From positions 62,001 through 126,000 of the forward strand of contig DATLOM010000018.1 in NCBI GenBank assembly GCA_035536185.1: a DNA stretch of 64,000 nt, given 5' to 3'. Origin of the DNA: GCA-2861595 sp035536185 (lineage in GTDB: Bacteria; Actinomycetota; Acidimicrobiia; Acidimicrobiales; GCA-2861595). A model generated the notes under the pieces. It searched no databases. It was not told the DNA's origin and was given only the letters and a program-made list of their open reading frames with translations. Both the position numbers and the translations under genes were made by a program. Of the stretch, positions 1 through 8,396 are shown in pieces; the stretch's first letter is position 1; each line of letters starts with the position of its first letter.

Positions 1-951
1 GGGCGGGCCATCGCCGCCGACGAGCGGCGCAAGCTGGTCAAGGCCGTGGAGGACCAGGGCGTAGCCAACGACGCGCCGCGCTTCATCTGCGATCTCGAGG
101 ACCAGGCGCTGGCCGCACTGGCCGCCAGGGGCGAAGCCCTGACCCGTGAGCTGACCGGCGACGTTCCGGGCCTCAGGAAGACCGTCCGCTTCGGCGGGAC
201 ATCCAAGTGGGCGGCCGATGTCGGCCTGTCCAGCAGGATCGTCCTCCTCCTGGCCTGCGACGGGCGCATCGTCCGCACCCGCCCGCGGGGCACGTGGACC
301 TCGACCCAGCACCGCTACGCCATCGCCCCGCGGGCCGGTGATCCGATGGACACCGCCGATGCCCAGCTGGAGCTCGCACGCCTTTGGCTCCGCACGTTCG
401 GCCCGATGTCCACGGACCTGGTCGCCGACCTCAAGTGGTGGGCCGGTTGGACCGTGGCCGATACCAAAAGGGCGCTGGCCGGTGCCGGCGGTGGCGATGG
501 GGGCCGGCGTGCGGGGCAGCCCTCGGGCGCCCGTACCGTTCCCGCCGGTCCCGCCGGTGCCGCCCGTAGGGGTGCTGGTACCGATCGAGGCGATCCTCCC
601 TCGCCGACCAAACGATCCGATCCGGGCCAATGGGCCGCCCTCGTGCCATCACTCGACCCGACGACGATGGGGTGGAAGCAGCGGTCGTGGTACCTGGGGG
701 ACCTCGGGCCAATGCTGTTCGACAGCAACGGGAACGCCGGCCCGGCCATCTGGTTCGCCGGCCGGATCGTCGGCGGCTGGGCCCAGCGGACCACCGGCGA
801 GGTCGTCACCCGCCTCCTGGTCGATATCGGCCACGATGGCGTTGCCGCCGTCGATGCCGAGGCGGTGCGGCTGCAGTCGTGGCTCGACTCCAGCGGCTCC
901 ATCGTCAAGCCGCGCTTCCCCACGCCGCTCCAGAAGGAGCTGGCCGGCTGA
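1..951 (+). CDS. Winged-helix DNA-binding domain protein (HTH_42/AlkZ-like), 5' end cut off
   Basis: The reading frame is open from base 1, so the true start lies outside the window. The visible part matches the winged-helix HTH_42 (YcaQ/AlkZ-type) family. The markers are RGTWTSTQHRYA, FGPMSTDLVADLKWWAGWT and, near the end, DPTTMGWKQRSWYLG, DSNGNAGPAIW and GRIVGGWAQRTTGEVV. Some family members are DNA glycosylases for interstrand crosslinks; many actinobacterial ones are uncharacterised. Between the two conserved blocks (about residues 155-210 of the visible part) is a Gly/Ala/Arg/Pro-rich stretch that the family does not normally have there. It may be an insertion or a local compensated frameshift. 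The gene ends just before an inverted-repeat element and is convergent with the amphi-Trp gene. Confidence 0.75.
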   Translation, partial: GRAIAADERRKLVKAVEDQGVANDAPRFICDLEDQALAALAARGEALTRELTGDVPGLRKTVRFGGTSKWAADVGLSSRIVLLLACDGRIVRTRPRGTWTSTQHRYAIAPRAGDPMDTADAQLELARLWLRTFGPMSTDLVADLKWWAGWTVADTKRALAGAGGGDGGRRAGQPSGARTVPAGPAGAARRGAGTDRGDPPSPTKRSDPGQWAALVPSLDPTTMGWKQRSWYLGDLGPMLFDSNGNAGPAIWFAGRIVGGWAQRTTGEVVTRLLVDIGHDGVAAVDAEAVRLQSWLDSSGSIVKPRFPTPLQKELAG

Positions 952-955
952 TAGC

Positions 956-1036
956 CCGGCGCAGAACCAGTTGGGCGAGACACATACGAACCCGCGGGAG
1001 GAGGGTCACTGCAATGCGTAACTGGCTCTGCGTCGG
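956..1036. repeat. MITE-like inverted repeat, family B copy 1 (degenerate)
   Basis: The left arm (956-977) begins CCGGCGCAGAACCAGTT and the right arm (1015-1036) is its approximate complement with several mismatches. The interior shares the blocks ATACGAACCCGC and GTCACTGCAA with the copies at 14109 and 16909. It lies between two convergent genes, where it could also act as a bidirectional terminator. This is the most diverged of the three copies. Confidence 0.7.
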
Positions 1037-1050
1037 CCTCCGACCGGTGC

Positions 1051-1314
1051 CTACATCTCGACGACCGGCTCGTCCCCGCTCTCCGGCTCGGTCGCCTCCA
1101 CTGACCACTTCAGCTGGAGCTCGACCTCCTCCTCGTCCTCATCGCGTTCGTGCTCGACGCTGAACCGCGCCCTGACGGGCACGTAGATCCGCTCGCCGGC
1201 GACCTGGACCCGGAAGGGTTGGCCGGTCTCCAGGGCGTCGGCCAGGCGGCGCAGCTTGGCCACCACATCCGCGGTTGGGTACTCGCGTTCGACGTCACGG
1301 GATGCATCAGTCAT
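1051..1314 (-). CDS. Amphi-Trp domain-containing small protein
   Basis: This 87-residue protein matches the amphi-Trp domain, a small domain of unknown function found in actinobacteria and haloarchaea. The layout is visible: an N-terminal helix with VVAKLRRLADALETG, then the strand pair FRVQVAGERIYVPV, then an acidic stretch (HERDEDEEEVELQLKW) ending in the characteristic Trp. The start is the ATG at 1314, giving a full-length domain. No signal peptide or membrane segment is seen. It is convergent with the partial gene to its left and has no evident operon partner. The family assignment is by motif; its biochemical role is unknown. Confidence 0.75.
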   Translation of the reverse strand: MTDASRDVEREYPTADVVAKLRRLADALETGQPFRVQVAGERIYVPVRARFSVEHERDEDEEEVELQLKWSVEATEPESGDEPVVEM

Positions 1315-1445
1315 GCCGGGAACATACCGTCGGAGTCGGCAGCCGGCGCACCCGTGCCCCCGTTGCCGATGATGCCGCTAGCGGGACGGCACGGCCGCGG
1401 AAGGCCACACGGGGAGCGTCGGCCGCGGAGGGGCCTGCAGGATTG

Positions 1446-1467
1446 CCGAGTACGAGCTCGTACTCGG
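1446..1467. promoter_or_regulatory. Perfect 22-bp palindrome in a 209-bp gap
   Basis: An exact inverted repeat with 11-nt arms (CCGAGTACGAG and its complement) and no spacer lies between the MoxR gene and the amphi-Trp gene. A zero-length loop argues against a terminator hairpin and for a dimeric-protein operator. The GAGTAC core also occurs in the 51-nt palindrome family elsewhere in the window, so it may instead be a shortened member of that family. The rest of 1315-1523 shows no convincing gene, only an 18-codon frame from an ATG at 1483. Confidence 0.4.
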
Positions 1468-1523
1468 AACGGAGAGATCCACATGACCGTCACCCGCGAA
1501 AGTCGAGCTGGCGTTGGAGGAGC

Positions 1524-2927
1524 TCAGCGTGAGCGGTAGGCCGCGCCGCTCTCGACCACCTGCTTGTTGAGGCGCTTCGACAGATGGAGCCCCTCCAGGA
1601 CGAACTCCGTGGCACTGGCCACGGCGCCGGGCGTCTCACTGCCGGCCAGCGCCAGCACCGGCTCCCGCAGCGCCGGCAGCTCGCTCAGCAACGTGCCGTA
1701 CGCCGGGGAGGCCACGTCGTCGCCCACGTGCACGGCCTCCTGGCGCTCGTCGAAGGACTGGATGACGCCGGCCAGCGCCGGCAGGGAACAGCGCTGCTTG
1801 AAGACGGTGAGCACGGCAGCGCTGACGAGCCGCTCGACGATGGCCTCCTCCTGACCCTCCTCCAGGGTGTCGATCTCCACCTTGCCGGCGGTCGATGCGG
1901 CCAGCGCCGGCAGGTCGCTGACCCGGGGCACCACCTCCTTCTCGCCGAGCCGCAGCGCCCGGCGGGCGGCGTTGGCCACCAGGGTCTCGGAGTTGGCGAT
2001 GGTGAGGCGCACCGACACGCCCGAACGCTGGTTGATCTGGGAGCTGGCCCTGGCCAGGTGGGTGAGCGTCGCCAGCACCTCGGCCATGAAATCGGGCATT
2101 TGGACCCGGAGGCCGTCCACGGTGAACGGTGCCGCTTCCTGTTCCACCACGGCCCGCTCGGTCTCGGTGTCGAGCGGGTAGTGGGTCCGGATCTGGGCCC
2201 CGAAGCGGTCCTTCAGGGGGGTGATGATGCGGCCGCGGTTGGTGTAGTCCTCGGGGTTGGCCGACGCCACCAGCATGACGTCGAGGGGCAGTCGCACCTT
2301 GTAGCCGCGGATCTGCACGTCACCCTCCTCGAGCACGTTGAGCAGGCCGACCTGGATGCGCTCGGCCAGGTCGGGCAGCTCGTTGATGGCGAAGATGCCC
2401 CGGTTCGTGCGGGGGACGAGGCCGTAGTGCAGCGTCAGCTCATCAGACAGGTAGCGACCCTCGGCCACCTTGATGGGGTCGACCTCGCCGATCAGGTCGG
2501 CGATGGAAGTGTCGGGTGTGGCCAGCTTCTCGCCGAAGCGCCGGTCCCGGTGCAGCCACTCCACCGGCGTGTCGTCGCCCTTCTCCGCCACCAGGTCACG
2601 GGCGTGGCGGGACACCGGGTGGTACGGGTCGTCGTTGATCTCGCTGCCGGCGACCACGGGCAGCCACTCGTCGAGCAGTGCCGTCATCGACCGGATCAGC
2701 CGGGTCTTGGCCTGCCCCCGCTCTCCCAGGAAGACGATGTCATGGCCAGCGAGAAGGGCGTTCTCCAGCTGGGGAAGGACCGTGTCCTCGTAGCCCATCA
2801 CCCCCTCGACCAGGGGTCGGCCGGCGGCGATGCAAGCGGCGGCGTTGCGCCGCACCTCCTCCTTCACGGGCACCGACTGCCAGCCCGACTCCCGTAGCTG
2901 GCCGAGGGTCGCCGGTCGGGAAGTCAC
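1524..2927 (-). CDS. MoxR/magnesium-chelatase-like AAA+ ATPase
   Basis: This 467-residue AAA+ ATPase resembles the actinobacterial 'magnesium chelatase subunit I' or sigma-54-interaction-like proteins that in mycobacteria sit next to purH. Walker A is GERGQAKT (about residues 68-75). A Walker B-like [11 protein letters not shown] is near 177-187, followed by the sensor stretch [10 protein letters not shown]. These ATPases usually act with a von Willebrand factor A (VWA) partner that in relatives is encoded immediately downstream. Here the gene is followed by a gene-poor 209-bp gap and then an unrelated gene, so it is an orphan in this window. It is divergent from sdhA. The activity is probably chaperone-like or metal-complex remodelling, but the substrate is unknown. 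Confidence 0.8.
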   Translation of the reverse strand: MTSRPATLGQLRESGWQSVPVKEEVRRNAAACIAAGRPLVEGVMGYEDTVLPQLENALLAGHDIVFLGERGQAKTRLIRSMTALLDEWLPVVAGSEINDDPYHPVSRHARDLVAEKGDDTPVEWLHRDRRFGEKLATPDTSIADLIGEVDPIKVAEGRYLSDELTLHYGLVPRTNRGIFAINELPDLAERIQVGLLNVLEEGDVQIRGYKVRLPLDVMLVASANPEDYTNRGRIITPLKDRFGAQIRTHYPLDTETERAVVEQEAAPFTVDGLRVQMPDFMAEVLATLTHLARASSQINQRSGVSVRLTIANSETLVANAARRALRLGEKEVVPRVSDLPALAASTAGKVEIDTLEEGQEEAIVERLVSAAVLTVFKQRCSLPALAGVIQSFDERQEAVHVGDDVASPAYGTLLSELPALREPVLALAGSETPGAVASATEFVLEGLHLSKRLNKQVVESGAAYRSR

Positions 2928-3039
2928 GGCCGGAAGCCTACGTCTGGCCGCCGCCGGCTCCCCCGCGGCCTCCTACGGCGAGGTGATCCAGGGCTCAGCG
3001 GGGGCCGGTCCGGCACCAGTGCGTCGCCGCCGTGGAACT

Positions 3040-4788
3040 ATGGCCGGCATGGACGTCCAGCACCACACCTTCGACGCGGTCATCGTGGGCGCCGGCGGCG
3101 CCGGGCTCCGGGCCGCCATCGAGGCCGCCGGCAACTGCCGGACGGCAGTGATCACCAAGCTCTACCCCACCCGCTCCCACACCGGCGCCGCCCAGGGGGG
3201 CATGTGCGCCGCCCTGGCCAACGTGGAGGAGGACTCGTGGGAGTGGCACCTCTTCGACACCATCAAGGGCGGCGACTACCTGGTGGACCAGCCCGCGGCC
3301 GAGGTCATGTGCCGGGAGGCCATCGACGCCGTCATCGAGCTGGAGCACTTCGGCCTCCCCTTCAACCGCACTCCCGACGGGCGCATCGACCAGCGCCGCT
3401 TCGGCGGCCACACCCGCAACCACGGCGAGGCCCCCGTACGCCGGGCCTGCTACTCCTCGGACCGCACCGGCCACATGATCCTCCAGACCCTCTACCAGCA
3501 GTGCGTGGCCCGGGACGTCGTCTTCTTCAACGAGTACCAGGTGCTCGACGTGGCCATGGTCGATGGCCGCGTGGGCGCCGTCATCGCCTACGAGATGGCC
3601 ACCGGTGGCCTCCACGTGTTCCACACCAAGGCGGCCCTGTTCGCCACCGGCGGCTTCGGCAAGATGTTCAAGGTCTCCTCCAACGCCCACACCCTCACCG
3701 GCGACGGGCCCGGCCTCCTCTACCGCCGGGGCATCCCCATGCAGGACATGGAGTTCTTCCAGTTCCACCCGACGGGCATCTACAAGCTGGGCATCCTTCT
3801 CTCCGAGGCGGCCCGGGGGGAGGGCGGCATCCTGCGCAACTCCGACGGCGAGCGGTTCATGGAGCGCTACGCACCCACGGTGAAGGACCTGGCGCCCCGG
3901 GACATGGTCTCCCGGGCCATCCAGACCGAGATCCTCGAGGGCCGGGGCATCGGGCCGGAGGAGGACGGGGTCCACCTGGACCTCACCCACCTCCCCCCCG
4001 AGCAGATCGACGAGAAGCTGCCCGACATCACCGAGTTCGTGCGGACCTACCTGGGCATCGAGCCCAAGACGGCGCCCATCCCCATCCAGCCCACGGCGCA
4101 CTATGCCATGGGCGGCATCCCCACGAACATCGACGCCGAGGTGGTGGTGGATGCCGCCGGCACCGTCGTCCCCGGCCTCTACGCCGCCGGCGAGTGCGCC
4201 TGCGTGAGCGTGCATGGGGCCAACCGCCTCGGCACCAACTCGCTGCTCGACATCGTGGTCTTCGGGCGCCGGGGCGGGCGGGCCATGGTGGACTTCGTGG
4301 CCGGCGTGGACCGGCCCGAGGTGCCCGCCGGCGTGGAGGACGACGTCCGCACCCGCATCGAGGCCATGCTGACCCGAGCCGGGGGGGAGAAGGTCGGCGC
4401 CGTGCGGGCCGACCTGCAGGCGGCCATGACCGAGAAGGCCTTCGTCTACCGAACCGACGAGACCCTGGCCGCCATGAGCGCCGCCTTCGCCGGCCTCCGG
4501 GCCCGGTACGACGAGGTGGCCATCGACGACAAGGGCCCCACCTTCAACTACGACCTCACCGAGGCCCTCGAGCTGGGCTACCTGATCGACCTGGCCGAGG
4601 CCCTCGTCGTCAGCGCCCAGGCCCGCACCGAGAGCCGCGGCGCCCACTTCCGGGACGACCACCCCTTACGGGACGACGCCCACTGGATGCGCCACACCCT
4701 CGCCGCCCGCCGCCCCGACGGCACCCTCGAGGTGTCCTACAAGCCCGTCGTGGCCGGCAACTACCTCCCCATGGAGCGCAAGTACTGA
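3040..4788 (+). CDS. sdhA: Succinate dehydrogenase flavoprotein subunit
   Basis: It oxidises succinate to fumarate in complex II, passing electrons through its FAD to SdhB. From the ATG at 3040 it has 582 residues, the normal family length; an in-frame ATG at 3049 is an alternative. The FAD-binding motif GAGGAGLR is at residues 17-24. The covalent FAD site SHTGAAQGG places the flavin histidine at residue 47. FHPTGI and [13 protein letters not shown] mark the active-site and capping regions. The reading frame extends upstream without a family match, so the later start is preferred. The sdhB gene follows after 182 bases that contain a palindromic repeat. No sdhC or sdhD lies on either side. Confidence 0.95.
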   Translation: MAGMDVQHHTFDAVIVGAGGAGLRAAIEAAGNCRTAVITKLYPTRSHTGAAQGGMCAALANVEEDSWEWHLFDTIKGGDYLVDQPAAEVMCREAIDAVIELEHFGLPFNRTPDGRIDQRRFGGHTRNHGEAPVRRACYSSDRTGHMILQTLYQQCVARDVVFFNEYQVLDVAMVDGRVGAVIAYEMATGGLHVFHTKAALFATGGFGKMFKVSSNAHTLTGDGPGLLYRRGIPMQDMEFFQFHPTGIYKLGILLSEAARGEGGILRNSDGERFMERYAPTVKDLAPRDMVSRAIQTEILEGRGIGPEEDGVHLDLTHLPPEQIDEKLPDITEFVRTYLGIEPKTAPIPIQPTAHYAMGGIPTNIDAEVVVDAAGTVVPGLYAAGECACVSVHGANRLGTNSLLDIVVFGRRGGRAMVDFVAGVDRPEVPAGVEDDVRTRIEAMLTRAGGEKVGAVRADLQAAMTEKAFVYRTDETLAAMSAAFAGLRARYDEVAIDDKGPTFNYDLTEALELGYLIDLAEALVVSAQARTESRGAHFRDDHPLRDDAHWMRHTLAARRPDGTLEVSYKPVVAGNYLPMERKY

Positions 4789-4810
4789 CCTCGCCCAACC
4801 CCTCCTCTCT

Positions 4811-4861
4811 CCGTTGCGAGTACATAGGGGGCGGAAACGGCCCGCTATGTACTCCCAACGG
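4811..4861. repeat. 51-nt palindromic repeat, family A copy 1
   Basis: An inverted repeat with arms of about 17-20 nt (CCGTTGCGAGTACATAG and its near-complement) sits between sdhA and sdhB. Its central 37 nt (4818-4854) are identical, in reverse orientation, to those of the copy at 11198. It can fold into a long hairpin. If transcribed it could lower sdhB expression relative to sdhA or act as a processing or stability element, as REP sequences do. Confidence 0.85.
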
Positions 4862-4970
4862 GCGTGGGACCAGCTGCGGCCGGCACCTGTGGGCGCGGCA
4901 GCTGGCCTGTGGCAGCAACCGGCCAGTGCCCGGCACCGCCTCGGCGACCAGGTTGCGTAGCGTGCGGCAG

Positions 4971-5699
4971 ATGACGGGGGTCGACGTCGAGCTGAGGATC
5001 AAGCGGTTCAACCCCGACCAGGACAACAAGCCGTACTGGCAGAACTTCCGGCTACAGGCCGACCCGACCGACCGGGTGCTCGACGCCCTGCACACGGTGA
5101 AGTGGGAGCAGGACGGCACCCTGAGCTTCCGCCGCTCCTGCGCCCACGGCGTGTGCGGCTCCGACGCCGTGATCATCAACGGGGCCAACGCCCTGGCCTG
5201 CGTCGAGCTGGTGCGTGACGCCGCCGGCGCCGGCGACGGCAAGGGCGGCACCATCACCATCGAGCCGATCCGGGGCCTGCCCGTGATCAAGGACCTGGTG
5301 GTGGACATGGAGCCCTTCTTCGCCCAGTACCGCTCGGTGATCCCCCACCTCGTGGCCACCGACGACCCCGGCGACCGGGAACGGCTCCAGTCGCCCGAGG
5401 AGCGGGCCCGCTACGACGACACCACCAAGTGCATCCTGTGCGCCGCCTGCACCACCTCGTGCCCGATCTACTGGGGCAACTCGGGCTACGTGGGCCCGGC
5501 GGCCATCGTCAACGCCCACCGCTTCATCTTCGACAGCCGGGACGACGCCGCCGAGGAGCGCCTCGACATCCTCAACCAGCGCTCGGGGGTGTGGCGCTGC
5601 CGCACCGCCTTCAACTGCTCCGAGGCCTGCCCCCGCGGTATCAAGGTCACCCAGGCCATCGAAGAGGTCAAGCGGGCCATCGTCTACGACCGCATCTGA
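4971..5699 (+). CDS. sdhB: Succinate dehydrogenase iron-sulfur subunit
   Basis: This 242-residue complex II electron-transfer subunit resembles the actinobacterial Sdh2-type SdhB. An N-terminal plant-type ferredoxin domain holds the 2Fe-2S ligands in SCAHGVCGSDAV (C57, C62, D65) plus C77; the Asp in the third position also occurs in E. coli SdhB. The C-terminal domain has CILCAACTTSCPIYW and CSEACPRG for the 4Fe-4S and 3Fe-4S clusters. The ATG at 4971 starts directly at the conserved N terminus; the frame extends far upstream through sdhA only as a shadow. It lies downstream of sdhA in the same direction. The membrane anchors SdhC/D must be encoded elsewhere. Confidence 0.95.
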   Translation: MTGVDVELRIKRFNPDQDNKPYWQNFRLQADPTDRVLDALHTVKWEQDGTLSFRRSCAHGVCGSDAVIINGANALACVELVRDAAGAGDGKGGTITIEPIRGLPVIKDLVVDMEPFFAQYRSVIPHLVATDDPGDRERLQSPEERARYDDTTKCILCAACTTSCPIYWGNSGYVGPAAIVNAHRFIFDSRDDAAEERLDILNQRSGVWRCRTAFNCSEACPRGIKVTQAIEEVKRAIVYDRI

Positions 5700-5704
5700 G
5701 GGGC

Positions 5705-5722
5705 GCCCCGCACCGGCGGGGC
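5705..5722 (+). terminator. Hairpin after sdhB
   Basis: A 7-bp perfect GC stem (GCCCCGC with its complement) and a 4-nt loop start 6 bases after the sdhB stop. No T-run follows, as is common in high-GC actinobacteria. A second short palindrome lies just downstream, around 5727-5745. It probably ends the sdhAB transcript. Confidence 0.5.
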
Positions 5723-5914
5723 ACCGCCGTTTTCGGCCGAAACGGACGAAGCCCGATTCCGTACCCGCGATCTGACGAAATAATCCGAGGCAGAGCCAGG
5801 AAACTTCCTTCCGGCTGTCGAAGAAGAGGCCAAGCCAAGGGGGTGGGACGGCAGATCCGTCCAGTGACCGGATGCTGGCACAAGGCGAGCACCGATCGGC
5901 CCAGGACGGACGGA

Positions 5915-7366
5915 ATGACGGCGCGACGGATCTTCACTGATTGGGCTCCATGGGTCGAGCGGATGGCCATCCGCGCACCCGGCCCTTTCCCCATCTTCTT
6001 CCAGGCCCAGCTCGGCTTCGACGACTGGGTGGCCGAAGTCGTCGAGCCCCGGATCCGGCTCATCAGCGCCCGCGGCCCGAGTGGCCCCGAGCGGGTTCTG
6101 GCCATCCAACGGCTCCTGCGCCTCGCCGTGGTGGTCACCCTGCTCGGGGTCCTGGCCGGCGCCAAGGTGCAGATGACACCGGTGGCGCCCGTCGCCGCGG
6201 TGGCCGGCCAGCCGGCCCCCCTGGGTTCAGCTAGCGGCGGAGAGGTCCTCGCCTCCGGCAGCCAGACGCCACTCGAGGGCGACACCGCCGTGGCGGTGCC
6301 CCAGGTGCCGGTCGCCGCGCCCGCACCGGAGCCCGTCCCTGCGCCACCAGTGGAGCGCACCGTCCCTGCCCGCCGGGGCGCCCTGCCTGTCGGCAAGGGC
6401 ATGTGGATCTGGTTGGCCGACCAGGCCGAGGGCGGCGATCCCCACGCCATCGTCAAGCGGGCAAAGGACGTCGGCCTCACCCACCTCTACGTCCGCACCG
6501 GTTCCCTGAAAGAGGGTTTCTACGCAGCCGACTTCCTCAACCGGCTGCTCCCCGTGGCCCACGCCGCCAAGCTGCGTGTCTACGCCTGGGACTTCCCGTA
6601 CCTGGACAACGTCGACAACGACCTCAACCGGGCACTGGCCGCCATCCGCCACCTGACGCCCGACGGTCACCGCGTCGACGGTTACTCGGCTGACATCGAA
6701 CTGAAGTCGATGGGCGTCAACGTGACGCCGGCCACCGCCGGCCACTTCGGCAAGGCCCTCCGCGACGCCGTAGGCCCCGACTACCCGCTGATCGCGACGG
6801 TGCCCCGGCCGGACCCGCGGATCTCCGGTTACCCCTTCGCCGAGGTGGTCGCCTCCTTCGACGCCATCGCCCCGATGGTGTACTGGCTCCACCGTGATCC
6901 CGCCAACGACATGGCCGGCGCTATCCGTGACCTGGGCCGCTTCGGCAAGCCCATCATCCCGGCCGGCCAGGCCTACGACTCCTCCGGCGAGGGTGGGCCT
7001 CCGGGAGTGCCTCCCCGCCCCCAGCTCATCCGGTTCATGCAGACGGGCGACCAGCTCGGTGCGGCCGGGGTGTCCTGGTGGTCGTGGCAGCACGCCAGCC
7101 AGGAGGCATGGGACGCCGTGCGGGACGCGGCCGAGTTCCGCCTCCCGGTCGGCGATTCCGCCACCTACACCGCCGGCCAGGTGCGGGCCTACCAGACCCT
7201 GCTCAGCAGCCTCGGCTTCCCCACCCCCATCGACGGGGCGTGGGGCCCGGGCACCGACGCCGCCGTGCGCTCCTACCAGGAGGCCGCCCACCTGCCCGTC
7301 ACCGGCGTGATCGACCAGGCCACCCAGGACGTCCTGCTCACGCCCTTTGCGCCGCCGCTGAAGTAA
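5915..7366 (+). CDS. Membrane-anchored glycoside-hydrolase-like protein with C-terminal peptidoglycan-binding domain
   Basis: This is a 483-residue protein from the ATG at 5915. Residues 1-65 are predicted cytoplasmic. A membrane segment (RLAVVVTLLGVLAG) lies near 69-82. A Pro/Ala/Val-rich linker runs to about 155. A TIM-barrel-like domain follows (KGMWIWLAD, THLYVRTGS, VYAWDFPYL, VDGYSADIE, APMVYW, GVSWWSWQHA), resembling glycoside-hydrolase-like domains of cell-wall proteins. The C terminus (from about 410) is a peptidoglycan-binding type 1 domain: VRAYQTLLSSLGF, IDGAWGPGTDAAVRSYQ and LPVTGVIDQATQ. The layout suggests an envelope protein bound to murein. Catalysis is not proven: I cannot assign a certain acid/base pair. 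It stands alone on the plus strand. Confidence 0.75.
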   Translation: MTARRIFTDWAPWVERMAIRAPGPFPIFFQAQLGFDDWVAEVVEPRIRLISARGPSGPERVLAIQRLLRLAVVVTLLGVLAGAKVQMTPVAPVAAVAGQPAPLGSASGGEVLASGSQTPLEGDTAVAVPQVPVAAPAPEPVPAPPVERTVPARRGALPVGKGMWIWLADQAEGGDPHAIVKRAKDVGLTHLYVRTGSLKEGFYAADFLNRLLPVAHAAKLRVYAWDFPYLDNVDNDLNRALAAIRHLTPDGHRVDGYSADIELKSMGVNVTPATAGHFGKALRDAVGPDYPLIATVPRPDPRISGYPFAEVVASFDAIAPMVYWLHRDPANDMAGAIRDLGRFGKPIIPAGQAYDSSGEGGPPGVPPRPQLIRFMQTGDQLGAAGVSWWSWQHASQEAWDAVRDAAEFRLPVGDSATYTAGQVRAYQTLLSSLGFPTPIDGAWGPGTDAAVRSYQEAAHLPVTGVIDQATQDVLLTPFAPPLK

Positions 7367-7370
7367 TCGC

Positions 7371-7490
7371 CTCGCAACCGGAGGTTGCTCGGCGAGCTTC
7401 CACAATCGTGCCTTCGGCCGACCGGCAGAGCCCGATCGGCCTTCGGCTCCTCTCTTTCTGGCCGGCATCCATGGGGGCGGCTTCGCCGCT
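7371..7490. repeat. Dispersed ~118-nt repeat, family C copy 1
   Basis: The element begins with a 25-nt block (7371-7395) containing the hairpin GCAACC-GGA-GGTTGC. The block is identical, in reverse orientation, to one at 54316-54340. Further shared blocks follow in the same order: CGGCCGACCGGC, GATCGGCCTTCGGC and TGGGGGCG. Internal arms (GGCCGAccgg...) can form a second hairpin. It abuts the truncated 5' end of the molybdate-transporter remnant, so it may mark the deletion or insertion point. Confidence 0.75.
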
Positions 7491-7493
7491 GGG

Positions 7494-8336
7494 GTGGCCG
7501 CCGGCGTGGTGCTGGCCGACGTCACCGTAGAGGCCGGCCTACGCGCCCTCGACTCCCGCTACGACCAGGCGGCGGCGACGCTCGGTGCGGGTCGCTGGAC
7601 CGCCTTTCGCACCATCACCCTTCCGCTCGCTGCCCCGGCGCTGGCCGCCGGCGCCGCCCTCGCATGTCCCCAGGGCCATCTTCGAGTTCGGCGCCACCAT
7701 CACCGTCGCCGGCAACCTCCCTGGCCGCACCCAGCGCTCCTGCTCGCCCTCGCCGGGTTGTTGCGCCTCGAGAGGGGACGGGTGGAGGTCTCCGGTCAGA
7801 TGATGGCTGATGCCGGTACGGGTGTCTGCGTTCCTCCGGGGCGGCGCCCCATCGACGTCGTCTTCCAGGGCCTTCTCCTCTTCCCGCACCTCAGCGTGCT
7901 GGAGAACGTGGCCTACGGGCTCCGCCGGCGGGGCGGCCTGCGGAAGCAGGAGGTCCACCAGCGGGCCGAACCCTGGCTGGACCGCCTCCACTTGGCGGGC
8001 GTGGCGCACCGCCGGCCGGTTCAGCTGTCGGGCGGCGAGGCCCAGCGGGTGGCGCTGGCCCGAGCCCTCGCCACCAAGCCGAAGCTGCTGCTGCTCGACG
8101 AGCCCCTGTCCGCCCTCGACGCCGAGGCCCGCCCCGCCGCCCTCCAGTTGCTCGGCCACCACCTGGCCGAGACCACCGGCACCCGGATCCTGGTCACCCA
8201 CGACGCCGCCGAGGCCACCGCCCTGGCCCAGCGGATCATCGTGCTCGAGGCCGGCCGCGTCGTCCAGCAGGGCACCCCAGCCGAACTGGCTGCCGATCCT
8301 CGCTCCCCCTACGTGGCCGCCCCCTTCACCAGCTGA
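7494..8336 (+). pseudogene. Molybdate ABC transporter remnant: broken modB fused to broken modC
   Basis: The first part matches ModB permease sequence (VTVEAGLRALDSRYDQAAATLGA, read as VEAGLRALD plus RYDQAAATLG, then LPLAAPALAAGAALA). The next conserved ModB stretch, IFEFGATITVAGNLPGRTQ, is in a different frame (about 7668-7740), so there is a frameshift. The open frame then continues as ModC from LALAGLLRLERGRVEVSG, with the Q-loop VVFQGLLLFPHLS, the signature LSGGEAQRVALARALA, Walker B KLLLLDEPLSALDA and the H-loop LVTHD. Walker A is absent, removed by the deletion that joined modB to modC, and the end of ModC (TOBE domain) is missing. No modA is present. It cannot be a working transporter. 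Confidence 0.85.
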
Positions 8337-8396
8337 GCTCCGCGGCTACGGAACTAGGGGACACCGGCCCCCACGGGTCGTCGGACTCGCGCTGGC

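Noticed and set aside
1311..1493. 60-residue minus-strand frame between the MoxR and amphi-Trp genes
   Set aside because: Pro/Arg/Ser-rich, no family likeness, crosses the 22-bp palindrome and lacks a ribosome-binding site.
2830..3039. N-terminal extension of SdhA or an sdhD remnant
   Set aside because: The extension has no membrane helix or family match; the normal SdhA start is at 3040 or 3049.
3204..5699. A single long plus-strand frame suggesting an sdhA-sdhB fusion
   Set aside because: Before 4971 the frame is out of register with SdhA and encodes Arg/Pro-rich nonsense; only the last 242 codons are SdhB.
5727..5745. Member of the family A palindromes
   Set aside because: It is a short CCGTTTTCGGCCGAAACGG-type palindrome without the GAGTACATAG core.
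7494..8336. Functional ABC transporter ATP-binding protein
   Set aside because: Walker A is missing, ModB sequence is fused in front and the C-terminal domain is absent.
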